Shown here: positions 25,024-37,299 of the stretch, one piece after another | Layout: each line of letters opens with the position of its first letter | Numbering within the stretch: position 1 is the first letter of the stretch | From: Dicaeum eximium | Taxonomy: Eukaryota > Chordata > Aves > Passeriformes > Dicaeidae | Direction: 5' to 3' | DNA length: 64,000 nt | Assembly (NCBI GenBank): GCA_013396995.1 | Contig: VWZP01010350.1 | Coordinates: 1 to 64,000, forward strand | Position numbers and translations under genes: made by a program | The notes under the pieces: model-generated | Database searches by the model: none | What the model saw: only the letters and a program-made list of their open reading frames with translations | What the model was told of the DNA's origin: nothing

Positions 25024-28000
25024 CTGCCTCTGCATAGGATATAAATGGAACAGCTTTTAACATGTTTATTTAATGCTTCTGCTCAGAGATTGACCAGAAC
25101 CCATTTTGGGAGCACACTGTTTACTGCTGAAGTGAAAGACAGAGAAAGCTCTACTGCACATGCCTCTTTACCAGTTTATCACATCCACACCTTTAGGGGA
25201 AAAAAACAGAAAAACAGCAGGTGAAATATTCCCCTGCATTGGGGCACATGAAGTGAAAGAAGCTTCACTGATGAAATATTGTGAACAGACAGAGAGGTGA
25301 GATCTTCCAATTTAACATAAAGGGAGTGGTGACTGATGAGTCTTTCATAGATCTGACTGGTCAGAAAAATTATATTTGTGAAGTCTTAGCACCAAATCCT
25401 GCTACTAGCAGTGCTGGATATTTACTGATTTTGCCACCTTCAGCTCTGAAGAAAGCACCTTCAACAGAGCTGATTTTCTGAATGAAGAGAAATAATGACA
25501 GAGAACAGGGAGTTTTCCTTAAGGTTCAGCTTCCAGGAAAATGCATTAAAAGATGGTTGAGTTAGCAGAATGCAAAAAAGTGGCAGTGACAGGAGATAGC
25601 CAAAATGTGTCACTTGAGAACCCTAAATATGCTAAGGTTATATTTTTGAATATAACACATGCTTCCCAAAAGACAGCACAGGTGTTGTGAATTATCACTT
25701 ATATCATTTTAGCACTGCATAATACCAGTCATAAGCTGGGATGCCACTGCTCCATACATGTCCACTTAAAAGGGAGATCCCCCTGTTCCAGGCTTCAGCT
25801 AGCTTGTAATCCACAGTTTAAAAGAGATGCTATGAAGAAAAGGAAATGAATGCATTTATGAAAACATTAAATGATTAACTCCCTCTTTGTCTCTGATGAC
25901 TAAAGTTCTGGGCTGATATTCATATTGAAGGAATGGCTTTGATTTGAGTATCCTTGCTTATGACACTAGCATCAGTCCAAAGTAAAATGAGGATACTCCA
26001 GTTAATTTCTGTATTTCTGACTGTTAACGGTAAAATTAGTAAGCTCTGAATTATTTCTGAAAGCAAGTTTTGACCAACTGGCTCACAGTATTTCCAATTG
26101 CAGCTCCAAGGTATTTTTAATTGGCTTTTCCACTGTGTTTCAAAGTGTTAAGATATTTGTTACAATTTATTGGCAGCTTTAAAAAGTACTCCACGTACAT
26201 AGGCAAAGCTTACAGCTTGAGTTAGTCTTTTTTATGCATTTACTCTGCCGTTTAAATGGTAGAATCTTTATGTCAGCCAGACTATTTATGAAGTACTTTG
26301 CTCAAAATTGTTTAGGGATAATAGCTTATATTCCTAAGCCATGAGTTAAGGATTTAAAGCTGACTGAAAGAGCAAAAAGTGTCTTCAGTTCTTTAGGCTG
26401 CAGGCAGGCAGGGTGATCTCATGGTCTTCCCCATAAAGCAGAAGGTTTTGAATATCTGGATAAGAGATAAAATATTTGAAAAGTCGAACTATGCATAGGG
26501 GAAGAAATCAGGAAGATAAAGTACAAATTTAACATCTGGACTCCTCATTTGGTATAATGCTTTCTTGATGCAGTAGTGGATAATCTTTCCTGGAACTGCT
26601 GGTAGCAGAAGTGCCAAGAGGCAATTCCCCTGCGTTTAATATTTAGTACAGTCATTCATTATTAAAAAACACGTGCTGAACAATTGCCTAAAATTAAGTG
26701 TGAATACTCAAATCCAGAGCAGGAGCAATTATTTCACATCAAATAGAGGACTTGGGGAATGGCTCTTGGGGTAGTGATCTCCTCCTGGAGCTCAGCATCC
26801 ATGCAGTTACGGGGTGCAGACCACACCAGCTGGAGTCTGGAGTGCTCTGGATGGAGCTGTGGTGGCTGGCTCTCAACTCTCTCAGGAATTCACCTGAAAG
26901 AAAGGATAGCTCCACATGACCTCTTAGATTAAACACAAAATTCTCATCTTTTGGGGAAGAGGTTTTGGGGTAGAGGTTGTGGATTGGTTTTTTTGTTTGT
27001 TGCTGTGTTTTTTGAGGGGAGGCAAAGCTCTCTTTTGGTGGATTGAGATGTATTTTAGGACATTTATGCAATGCTGTTTCCATAAAGTCAAAAATCTGAC
27101 CAGTCTTGCCTGAGCATAGGTATCTCTGAGCCAAAACTCCACTGAGCAGACACAAGGAGCAGTGCAAGTCTTTGTTCCTAATCCTCATCCCAGAAAGGAT
27201 GGAATAAATGTATGTTCCTTCTACACTGCAGGAGGATTTTGCTTTTTTTCAAAAGTGGTATTTTGATTTATTCTACAACATCCAGAATGGTTATGCTGCA
27301 CCATTCTTGCCACTGTGCCCACTTGCACCTTCATCATTGAGGCTCAACAGTTCAGTCACATTCATTCATTCATTTTGCATTTTCTCCCTCTGCCATGGTG
27401 TAGGAATGGTGTTCTCCAATTCTCCCACTACATGAGCCACTGCCACTCCCCCCTGCTCCAGCTGGAGGCACAAAAAGTCAAGATCATCAGCTGAGACAAG
27501 AACAATATGCTAGAAACAGCAACATGATAACAAAACCAACAGTGACAGCAACAATATTAATAACAAAAGGTATAAGAAAAGAAAGGACTCCCATGGAAAC
27601 CCCATGACAGCAAGCAATACCAGATGACTTCCTCACCACATTTACTCAACTGGAAGGAATCCCTTCTGCCCAGAAGGAAGTGAGGTGGTACAGAATTACC
27701 TCCATGTCCTGACCACACCTTCTCCTGGCTACTGCAAAAATTATTTTTGTCCTGACTGAACCAGGACACCCTCTCACATACCTCTTTAAAAAGTCAGAGC
27801 TCTACAAATGACCCAAGGATCATAGAAAATAAAATGTTATGGGCAATTCCATTTGTTGCCATTTATCTATATATAGCAGAGAGACTTTACAAGTGAAAGT
27901 GAAAATTTTCATGTGTTTTTCTTCTGCAAAGTACAAGTTCTTGAATAAGAGTAGAATTGCAATTTCGTTATTTTCAGCAAAACATGTAGGAAATGTGTAG

Positions 28001-28076
28001 TCCAGGGGAAAGTTTTATTTTACTTTTCTTAAATATTTATTTCCACATCTCTGTCTGCCTAACCCCTCCCTCTCTG

Positions 28077-28090
28077 CACACACACACACC
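28077..28090 (+). repeat. (CA)6 microsatellite
   Basis: Six CA units end in CC, preceded by the pyrimidine-rich CCCCTCCCTCTCTG. The tract is short and probably not very mutable. Confidence 0.9.
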
Positions 28091-29666
28091 CTGCTGCCTT
28101 TTGTATTTCACAACATTCTAAGAAATAGAAGAATTATGTTACAAAAAGTCAAGAGGCTCAATATCTGCTACAGGACACCAAGAGAAATGTAAGTCATCTT
28201 CAGTTTGTCAGGCTTGTAAAATAGCGGGGCAAAAGTCCTGAAAGGACCTCAAACCATGACATGTAGTTATAATATTTTATAAGTTTCTTGAGTGCAAACC
28301 TGTTGAGTTTTTCCTTCCATGGGAAAGCTTGCAGGTTGCACCCGGGAAACGTGTAAAATATTTTAACTACAGGTACCCACCAGCAACCATACCCAGTCAG
28401 AGGGAGGAGAAACCCCTCCAGATCACAAACTGTTTTCAGCCCAGGGGATTTTCTAAATATGATTCAGTTTGTTGTTTTGCAACTCCCCCATGTATGCAAG
28501 TGATCTAAACCTTACAAAGACCTCTGAGCTCTTAGTTGTTTGTGGATATAGAAGTAAAATACACTTTGGATTCCAATTGAAATCTTGAGACAATTTTTTC
28601 CTTCAGAAATACTGCTGGGGTAAAATCCAGTGAAGACAACTGCTGAAAACAGTTTAAAGGTACTTTTGAAGGTCATGTACTCTATTCTCCTATCTTACAA
28701 CAACTGTCTGGAATTCAGTACTCATACAGACATAGTCTATAGCCATAGATCTACTGAAACAGCAGAGAAGCATGGTTTCTAAATCATATTGGAAAAATAA
28801 TAAATCTAAGTCTCTACCAAAACTCAGGAATAATTGTGATTGAAAAAAATATAATTTCTAAGAACAGTAACACTAGAACATTATCTAAAATATGACACCT
28901 GTGGATTGCTGGGATTCTTGTGAGAGAATCTGATCCCATAAGACCATAAATAAAAAGCAATCATAATGGCTGCGCCTCAATAGTGGAGTTACTGTGGGAA
29001 GAAATAAGGAAACTGGCTACCGGTATTTCCCTATGACATCTGGCTTTCTAGACCCAGATTGAGGTAAGCTATGTTGAGGATCTAAGTAGGATACTTGTCA
29101 ACATTTCATCTCTCAAAATTTTTGAATTTCATGTAATTTGTTTTTTTCATTTTAATAATAGTGGATCAAATTTTTATCCATAAACTACATTTGATTTCTT
29201 AATAATAGTGGCTGATCAAACTAAAATTTGGAGTGATACTCGACACTGTTGCTCCAACAGCCACATTTTGTGTCCTCTTCACTGGGCTGTTTACAATGCT
29301 GAAGACTTCAACTTAACCTTGGCCCACAAGCCTATCTCCATAATAATAACATTTCTGAGGCTCTCTGATGATTTACCTGGCAAGAATATTTCAAGAATAA
29401 TTGCAGTGTAGACTGCAGCACCAGCTTGGAGAAAATTTTGGTGTCTTTCCCATAAGGGGATCATGGCATGAGTGAGTAAGGTCCAGTCACAGAGTCCAGC
29501 ACTTCCTTAATTCAATAGGTGCCAAGACTGGAGCTGATCATATTGAAAATACACTTAGTAATCATAACAATAGTAGGTATTTGTTGGTGTTTCTATAGTT
29601 CACACAAACATTCTACTTGTTAGAGAAAGAAAGACTTCAATCATATTATATGACCACGTTCATCAG

Positions 29667-29699
29667 CCTTCCCCCTCCTCTCTCTTTTTTTTTTTCTTT
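29667..29699 (+). repeat. polypyrimidine tract
   Basis: Thirty-three uninterrupted pyrimidines (CCTTCCCCCTCCTCTCTC, a T run, then CTTT). This is a mirror-poor homopyrimidine run that could form triplex DNA. No exon was recognised downstream. Confidence 0.85.
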
Positions 29700-30283
29700 G
29701 AGATACACCATTTCCTTCAGATCTAATTGCCAAAAAAATCTGAAGGCATATGGCAGAACCTTTGCTGGTTTAAATCTCCTGTATTTTTTCAACTGCAAAG
29801 TGTAAGACTCTATGTTTCAGATTTTCATACAGAAAATATACAAGAGCTTTGTGGAAAATGTGTCGGGCATGCAGGAAAGTACAGTGTGCCAAAAGTATGG
29901 TATGTTTCTTCAGATAGTCTTCCTCAGGGATTTCATTTGAGTTGATCCTGGGCTGTATTAACATCACTTTGTTAAAATATTTCCTTTTCCACTGTCATTT
30001 GACCATTCCTATTGGCTAACATCTTTTTTTGCTATCACCTTCACATGAAGTTCACATTTCAGCTAACGTAATAATGGGATAAAATGTCAGGAGATCCATA
30101 AACCATAAGACCTCTAATTCTAACACATTGTAGAGAAGTTATATGTATGGCAACATAAAGCAGAGTGGCAAGTAGTATTACAAAAGGTGTCTTAGAACTG
30201 GTAAGTGTGTACATGACACTATTCACTATTTGTCCAGATATGACAAAAACCACAAAAACCATCCTGGGAGATATGGATGCATG

Positions 30284-30288
<5 letters not shown>

Positions 30289-30322
<34 letters not shown>
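30289..30322 (+). repeat. (TA)17 microsatellite
   Basis: Seventeen uninterrupted TA units, preceded by ATGTATAT. Long pure TA runs are self-complementary, slip easily and are often polymorphic and hard to sequence. Confidence 0.95.
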
Positions 30323-30327
<5 letters not shown>

Positions 30328-31424
30328 TATAAAAAAACAGTTTAAAGCACAATCAGACCATCAGAAATAAGTCCTGGCCTCTATGCAATTGTTTAATTTA
30401 ACATTCTGAAGATGTGATATCATTTTTACCTAACTATAAAAGAGTGAGCTTTGAAGTAACACTTCAGAAAATACTGAGTCATTTCCTGATTCAAATATAA
30501 ATTGACTTCCAAAGTTGTCATTGCTTAAATCAGCTCCGGGTGCCACTAATCTGTAAAAGAAACTCCTTATTTTAATAGATTCACAGTGGAAACAGATACA
30601 GCTATAGGGACAAAGTATTTATTTTACATCATAATATTTTTCAAGATCTCTGACATCAAAGCAAGGCAGTGTTAATGCAGCTTTTGTTGAGTTGCCTCAA
30701 CACAGTGAAAATTTCTTTACACCACCTCAACCTTTGGAGACACGTGGAATTTTCTTTCTTAACAATAATAAAAATACTTTGCCATTTTGTGGCACCTCTT
30801 GCCTAGTGAGCACAAGACACTTTACACACACAATGTATCCAAACACAGAATGCCTTATACACATTGAAGGACAATGATTTCTTTCCTGTGTCTTAAGATC
30901 TTCTCCATATTAAGGGAGGAAAAGACAAACATACTAGAGCAGCTCTACAGCACTATCACCTCCTGCAGCAGTGTGATGCTACCTGTTGAACAGGTACAGA
31001 ATACCAACAAGAGATGATGATGAAAACTTTCTTGCATTATGACATTCACAAGGACCTTGTTTAAAGTCAACAGTAGTAATTAAGTAAGTAATGTGCAAAG
31101 GCTGTGATTGTCAGGGCAAAGGTATTTGAATAGATTTACTGATAAAATATTTTTGTGGTTATGATAACAGTATGTGCACCAATTCTATCAGAATTGTGAT
31201 ACTTTGACTAAAGCATCGCTTACCTTTCCACCAGCATTCCTTATTCAATTGAATAAATGCTGAAGTCCCCATCATCTTATTGTCAGTCTTTCTCTTTCCT
31301 TGTCCTTATTTTATTTTTACTTTTACTTTTTTGAAACATCCACTGAATTAACTAGCTCAGGCCCAGGGAGTCCCCAAAAGCTGGAGGAGTATGCCAGGGA
31401 AGTAGCACAATACAGCTGTCCTGC
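30323..31424. other. non-coding stretch, no gene seen
   Basis: AT-rich DNA. Around 30,778-30,842 the words ATTTTGTGGCACCTCTTGCC and CACTTTACACACACAATG recall the GCACCTTTCAT...CACTTTACA block found in some old amniote SINE or LINE tails. Similarity is partial and I do not call it as an element. No gene is seen. Confidence 0.5.
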
Positions 31425-31530
31425 CCTTACATTCCTGCCAGTGTTTCTGCCCTTGACTGCTGTCAGCAGTGGGGTATCTGTTGGAATGGACCTTTGCTCT
31501 GTCCCCCAAACAGCCACTTTTAACAATTGC
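31425..31530 (+). mobile_element. ancient LINE 3' tail relic (CR1/L3-like)
   Basis: The segment reads GACTGCTGTCAGCAG, GGGGTATCTG, then GGAATGGACCTTTGCTCTG and GTCCCCC. These words match in order a widespread 3' tail of old amniote CR1/L3-type LINEs, usually seen as a run on the pattern GGATGGACCTTTGGTCTGACCC. The family name is from memory and the exact subfamily is unknown. Overlapping open frames on both strands (up to 121 codons, + strand) appear to be a by-product of this G+C-richer relic and not a gene. Confidence 0.45.
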
Positions 31531-32010
31531 TCTACTACTAAGCTGGCAGTCTGCTTAAATTACTGTGCCTATCTCTCTGTTATTTGCTATCTGAAAGTAA
31601 ACATATGCACAATTATTTTCAGGGAAGTGTGGACAACTTCCATGACTTTCTCTTCATTCTTATAAAATGTGATGCTTACATTAAGGCCAATATCTTGAGT
31701 CAGATTATGTGAGAGCTTTGGCCTGAATTTAAAAGAAGAAAATAAAACTTCTTGCTCACAAGACTATGAAGAAAATTTTTTAAATAGGGATCCCCAGGGA
31801 TCAAAAAGGGAAGTCAAATCACAAGAACAACCTGCATTTCTCGGTACTTTTCAAATCATACTGTTTTTTTAAGCTAGTCTTATGATTCTGGCAGTCTCAT
31901 TCATTGGACTGATTTTGACTTGAGAAAGACCAAAACACCATCCAAAGCTCCAGATGGCAGATTTTCATTCACCCAGTTGGTATTTGCTCATTTTGAGTGG
32001 ACCTCTGGAT

Positions 32011-32160
32011 CAACGCTTCCCAAAATGTAGAGGCTTGTGGGACCACAGTAAGTGATTCAGTGTTAACTCTTTGTAACACTTCATGAAGAGTTTTCAGTGA
32101 AATTCTTGAGTAGATGTGTTCAGAGTGGTATGACAAACTGGGTACTTTGAGAACTACCAC
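32011..32160. mobile_element. possible hAT-type MITE relic
   Basis: The left end carries CTTCCCAAAATGTAG and the right end carries ACTTTGAGAACTACCAC. Read inward from both sides, the ends resemble the terminal inverted repeats of Charlie/MER-type hAT elements (pattern CAGTGGTTCTCAAAGTGTGG), giving a non-autonomous element of about 150 bp with no coding capacity. The expected 8-bp target duplication was not found at the boundaries I could place, so the call is tentative. Confidence 0.3.
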
Positions 32161-32164
32161 TTTA

Positions 32165-35100
32165 GATATTTAAGCCTGTCTTTATGTTTGCTGTTGACAA
32201 CAATTGTCAGAAGGATTGCAATATTATCCTAAACCAGTGCTACATTGTATGCTATAGGCTTTTTAAGGATTTGCTGTAACAATTTTCATCAAACAAAAAA
32301 ATCCCTGATTCCTGCCTCTTGCAGTTTTCCAGGTTATATATAAACAACATCTTCCCATAGAGATCAGGAACTTACATTATTGGGCTTTGTCTTATCTCTT
32401 AGGGCAGGGAATAAAGGAGAAAAAGGCAGGAAATAAAAACCCAATTATATCCTGATTTGTTAATGTTATTTTTCATATTAAATGCCACTTTGTGTTACAA
32501 AAACTGCAGCAGTTGAAGCTGTCAGTTTTGTGAATGCTTCCACATGAAGCCCTGTCATAGCAAACAGAACACTGGATAGTCAGGCTCCTTAGGGGGCCAG
32601 AAAAATTTTGACAGAGGTTTAACAGCCCTTGAAATTGTATCCCCAAACCTTGGAAATCCTGCTGGTTCAGTGGGAAAAGACATAAGCTCACCAAGTTATA
32701 AATAAACTCTTTTATCACAGGCATTGGTGTCTTGGTGACTTCAAAGGCCAAGTAAAAAGACTGATTTCTCTGAAGTCCCATAGACAGTAAGAACTTTATT
32801 GTGCTGGGCAGGCGAATCCTGGTCCAGAGCTGCAATTTGATAATCCTAAAATTTCTCTCTTTATTTCCCCTTTCTTGTCCTATTTTGATATCATCATCTG
32901 AATTTCTTGTAAACTGAGATCAGAAAACTTTGGGTTTACATTTGATGTTAAATTGAGAGGTATGTGTTTAACACTTTGATTTCCTGTGCAAAATTTTTCT
33001 AATCTTGGAGCCAACACTATAAACATTTCAAATGTAACGAAAGACAAATCTACAATTACATACAGAGCTACCCACTGTCATCACTCCTTCTGCAGGTAAA
33101 AATGAAAGCATGTTCCTGGGTGCACTTTCAACATCTTTTTCCATCTGCTCAAATGTAGACCACTGTTATATATTAGGAAAAAAAGAAAAAGAAATAAAAT
33201 CTGTCAAGAAAGGCAGAACATATATTTTAACATTAGGTTTATTGGAAAAAAAAAAAAAAACAGACAAAAGCATAAAAGAGTCTTACAAACATGAAACTAT
33301 CCTGGACCCCTTATCTTAAGCATTACCTAATTTGTGATCCAAGCGGGATGAAAATTAGAGCATTGTCACAACTAGTGAAAAAATAACAGCAGACCTAAAC
33401 CCAGATAATTTTGTCAAAGTTTAGCTCTGTAGTAGTACATTGCTCATGGTAAAAATATGCCACTGTGGACATTTGCCTTTTAAAGGCCTAAAGGTACATT
33501 TGTTTTTTCTTTCCAGAAAGGTTCTACTCCTAGTCATAAGTAACTTGTTCGTAAAACTCAACAGTAAGAAGAAAAAAAGTCCATTCTGTTTTAGTGTTTA
33601 TATACTTCACCTTGTTTGGGAGAAACTGGTGCTTGGTGAGAAGAGAAGACACAAGCAGATAAAGTAGGACAAACAGGAAATCATCTGTGAAATTTGAAGT
33701 GATTTATGCTGTGGTTAATGATGCACACACATATGGTTTTGACAGAAGGGAGCATCTCAGTCTTCTTCCCCACTTCTTCCCACAGAACCAAAAGTTCCAG
33801 CATAAGAAAAGGCCCATATTTTTGTCTGCCTGTTTCAGAGCAAATTTTATATTTAAACTTGTTTGTGGACTTCTTTTACTATTACCCATTGCAAAATTTG
33901 TTTGTGCAAAGTCTGCAGGCAACTTGTTTTACTTACACTATTCAAACCAAAATATTGTATGTTTCTTTCAGCATGCAAGGAAAATCATGTCAGACACAGA
34001 CACGCAAAGGAAACACTGAAGCTCAAAATATTGTCATTGGCAAAGCCAAGGAAAGAAATTGAGCAGCTGCCAGTATTTGAGGAGATCCAGTGGAAGGGGC
34101 ATTACTCCAAAGGACACATGCCTTAAACTTCAGAGATGCAATGATCTTTCATGTTGGACAAAGACAAAGAAGAAATGTTCCACCTGCTTCATGTGACAGA
34201 AACAGCCTGAAATTTTTTTTTGTTTTGCATCTTGATGGTAAATAAACTTAGAGGTACTATGCAGTATGGTATTTTCTTTGGGAAACATCCCTAAGAACTG
34301 AGAAAAAACACGTCTTTCAGCAAAGGTATCTCAGTGACAGACTTTCACATAATATCTAAAACAACACAATGTCTTATATACTTATTTTTTAAAAGATATG
34401 TTGCTTTTACTACCTGATCTCTTCTTTTTGCTCCTGATGTTTGAATATTCTGCTTATGGTGCCACAAAGTGCCGCAGGGACGGATTGAACTGAAGTGGGA
34501 CATCACAGCCCAGCTTTTTCACTGGTACCATAGAATGCCAGGAGAATTTGTTCAAAACCAAACTTTCCCAACCCTTAAAATCAACCAGTGATTTTTTTTT
34601 TAAATAAGACACATTAGAAAGTGATGATTTACTATGAGTCTTGGCCCTCATATTTGATACTCAGAGGCACCAGTTACTTCTGACAATCAGAATCAAACTA
34701 ATTGAACTAGGAAAATGATGTTCACAGAATATATCACTAATGGTGATGTGTATGCTTGAGTTGTGAATTGTATGATGTATCAGTGACAACTTTATTCACA
34801 ATAGAAACCATCTGATTGTAAAAATCTGTTTGTTAACATTTTCAGAGTAGATTCTCCTTTTAATGTTTTGTGAAGCTTTTAGATGAGCAGAAAAGAAGTA
34901 CATCAATACTTTCTTTAAATGCTTATCTCTTCTTGTCCTTTCTTGTCAAGGATATCCTGTGATCATCCTTTTGTCATTCCCTCAGCATCTTGACAGTTCC
35001 TGAGCTGCAGTGCATGTTTGCTCCATCACCCTGCCAACTTTGTATTTTCCCTCAAGACAGGGTTACCTATTTTTCCTCACATCCCTCAAAGATCACACAA

Positions 35101-37185
35101 GCCAAACACTGCTTGGGATCAGTTTATTGCACTTCCCAGCCACTTTGCTGTAGATGAACAAAGCTGATCTGTGTGTGACCATGTTCAGGATACAGACTCT
35201 GACTATACATAATCTACCATGTGTTCCTGCTGTCAACCATGATATTCCCTGGACAGACCACAGGCATTAAATTATTCATAGATAGTTCAGGGATAGTCCA
35301 CAAGAGGTTAGTACATGGAGTCAGTCAACAGATGGTAGGATGCTAAACTTGATCACTAGGTTATAATAAAAATATATTTAGGGGGTATTCCAGGAATATT
35401 TCATTTTATTCAAGTGTATTGTGCTGAATTGCAATTCTGAATTCTGACTTCTTACCCTCCAGTATACTAAGTTCTTCTCATGCTACCCTAATATTCTTTG
35501 GAGCTTGTTGTTTTCACTATGGCTCTTACTATTTTACAATTTTAATATTTTTATAACCTTTAGCCTAGCCTTCTGCAGTGACCTCTTCTTACATTTCATA
35601 ACTGATCTACCTGATACACATATGTATTTATACAAATATGTAAAGCTATTTTGTTTTTAATAAATTAATATTTGCTTCAAAAATATGTAGCCATGGCAAT
35701 CATATTTCATTATTGTTAGTAACCTTTAATTTTATACTAATTAAATCTTAATATAAGCACAGAATATGAAATAAAATATAAACAAAATACTATTTTACCT
35801 CTCCCAAAAATGTTCTGAATTACCATGATAAAGTTTCTAATTCTCTTTCTCACATTATAAATCCTCCTTCATCACTAAGAAAGTAATATAACTATAAAGA
35901 CATATTTTTTTTCTGTTTCAAACCCTTATGCTGAACTCCTGCTGATTACCTTCAGGCCCTGTGTATCCAAGGTATATTAAGGTAGAAGATGAAAAGAAAC
36001 CTTTAAAATTCAGCATCCCAGCTTCCTGCTTGACTTTCAGCAAAAATTGTTCTTCCCCATCTAATCTCCTTTCAATCCAATTTTATATCCTGGCTAATAG
36101 TCCCATTACATACTATGGTTTTAAGTTTTTTGATGTGTCTGTCTTGAACTTGGAAGATAGCACATAATCTCTTCAATACTATTAATGCCATTAATGTCTT
36201 CTCATATTATCCTACAAAGACCTGAAAACGTAATCAAATCTCTGTTATTACTAATTTTAAAAACCTGTCCTGATATCTATGCAAACAGCTATCTGAAAAT
36301 AAGGACAGTGCTTTAGTGTGAGATTATCATAATCTGCTCATCATCCTGTGCCAATGAAAATGTTGCTGTGCCCCACAATCTAAAGCTGTAATTAGATCTA
36401 GTTAGATCCTGGTCCAGACCTCAGAGGTCTTTCATTGACATCTACAGATTCTGAAACGGGAAGTTGATTGCATTAATATTAAACTGGAACCAGAATTTTC
36501 CTGCTGCAGGTACATTTTACCTGCAGATTTACCTGGAGGTGGGCTATTACTAAATAGCATCACTTTCTAACCAATAACTACATTATAACAAACCACTTTG
36601 AAGCCTAGAAAAGGGATGAGGGGCCGCTGAGAAGCACACAGATTTCTGACACAGTAGTGGATTCCTTCCTTCCTCTTTTAACTCTCCATCAGCACTGTAG
36701 CTGACAGTTCTTTGTCACCAAGATGGTCACAGAGGGAAGGATGTTTCCAGACACAGGAAATTCAGAACTCAAAATAAACTGGAAGTAAGTTCCAAATGCT
36801 TCAATTGCCTTTCCATGATCCTTTGGTAACTACTTCTTTTCAGCACAAAAGGTCTGGTGGTTGTTAGCTCTATCTGTTGGGAATCATCCCAGGCCTGTAT
36901 TAAATTCCAGACTGGAGCCTTAGGACATATTCAAGCTGGGTCTCAGGTAACATGCATCTGGGTTGGACTGAAATATGCTAGTTCTGTTTCCTGGCAAGTC
37001 CTGCAGGAGAAAGGAAGTGTTGATTTGTCCCAAAGTAGAAGACTTCAACCTGGCACACAGACATCCTGCTTTATCCTGCTAGCTTGAGCCAGAACGTGTA
37101 CAGCTTGGCTCTGGTGTAACCTGTTGACAAATCAATAGCATAATTCTTTAGAGGAGGTCTTCTGGCCTTAGGAAGACCTTGGAGA
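32165..37185. other. non-coding stretch, no gene seen
   Basis: About 5 kb of AT-rich DNA. It includes an A-rich region with a 14-base A run near 33,246 and many overlapping short open frames at 33,690-34,130 on both strands, none with a recognisable motif. No transposon, RNA gene or exon was recognised. Confidence 0.6.
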
Positions 37186-37189
37186 AACA

Positions 37190-37295
37190 CAAAGCAGCTT
37201 TGCCTCTGATCTGTTGAGTGACCATGGGCAAGGCACTTTGCTGCTACGTTCATCAGTTTCTTGTCTTTCAGCTAAGTCTTGTAATAATGTCTGCA
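37190..37295 (+). mobile_element. MIR SINE relic
   Basis: The segment matches the conserved core of MIR in order: AGCTTTGCCTCTGATC, TTGAGTGACCATGGGCAAGG, CACTTTGCTGC, then CATCAGTTTCTTGTC and GTAATAATG. MIR is normally read as a GTGTGACCTTGGGCAAGTCAC block followed by CCTCAGTTTCCTCATCTG and AATAATA, which agrees here apart from a few substitutions and a short deletion. MIR is a tRNA-derived SINE amplified in early amniotes. This copy is old and truncated at both ends, with no target duplication visible. Confidence 0.6.
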
Positions 37296-37299
37296 GAAC

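Larger units (their letters stand above)
22513..30280. other. non-coding stretch, no gene seen
   Basis: About 7.8 kb. The first 300 bp are richer in G and C (CAGG- and GCTG-rich) and may be further decayed retroelement, though nothing aligns clearly. Beyond that the DNA is AT-rich. It holds a 12-bp tandem repeat at 24,997, a (CA)6 tract at 28,077 and a pyrimidine tract at 29,667. A 149-codon open frame at 26,739-27,188 (-) shows no family motif and I treat it as chance. Confidence 0.6.

Noticed and set aside
26739..27188. 149-codon open frame on the - strand
   Set aside because: No family motif and no flanking splice or promoter signals. Another - strand frame overlaps it.
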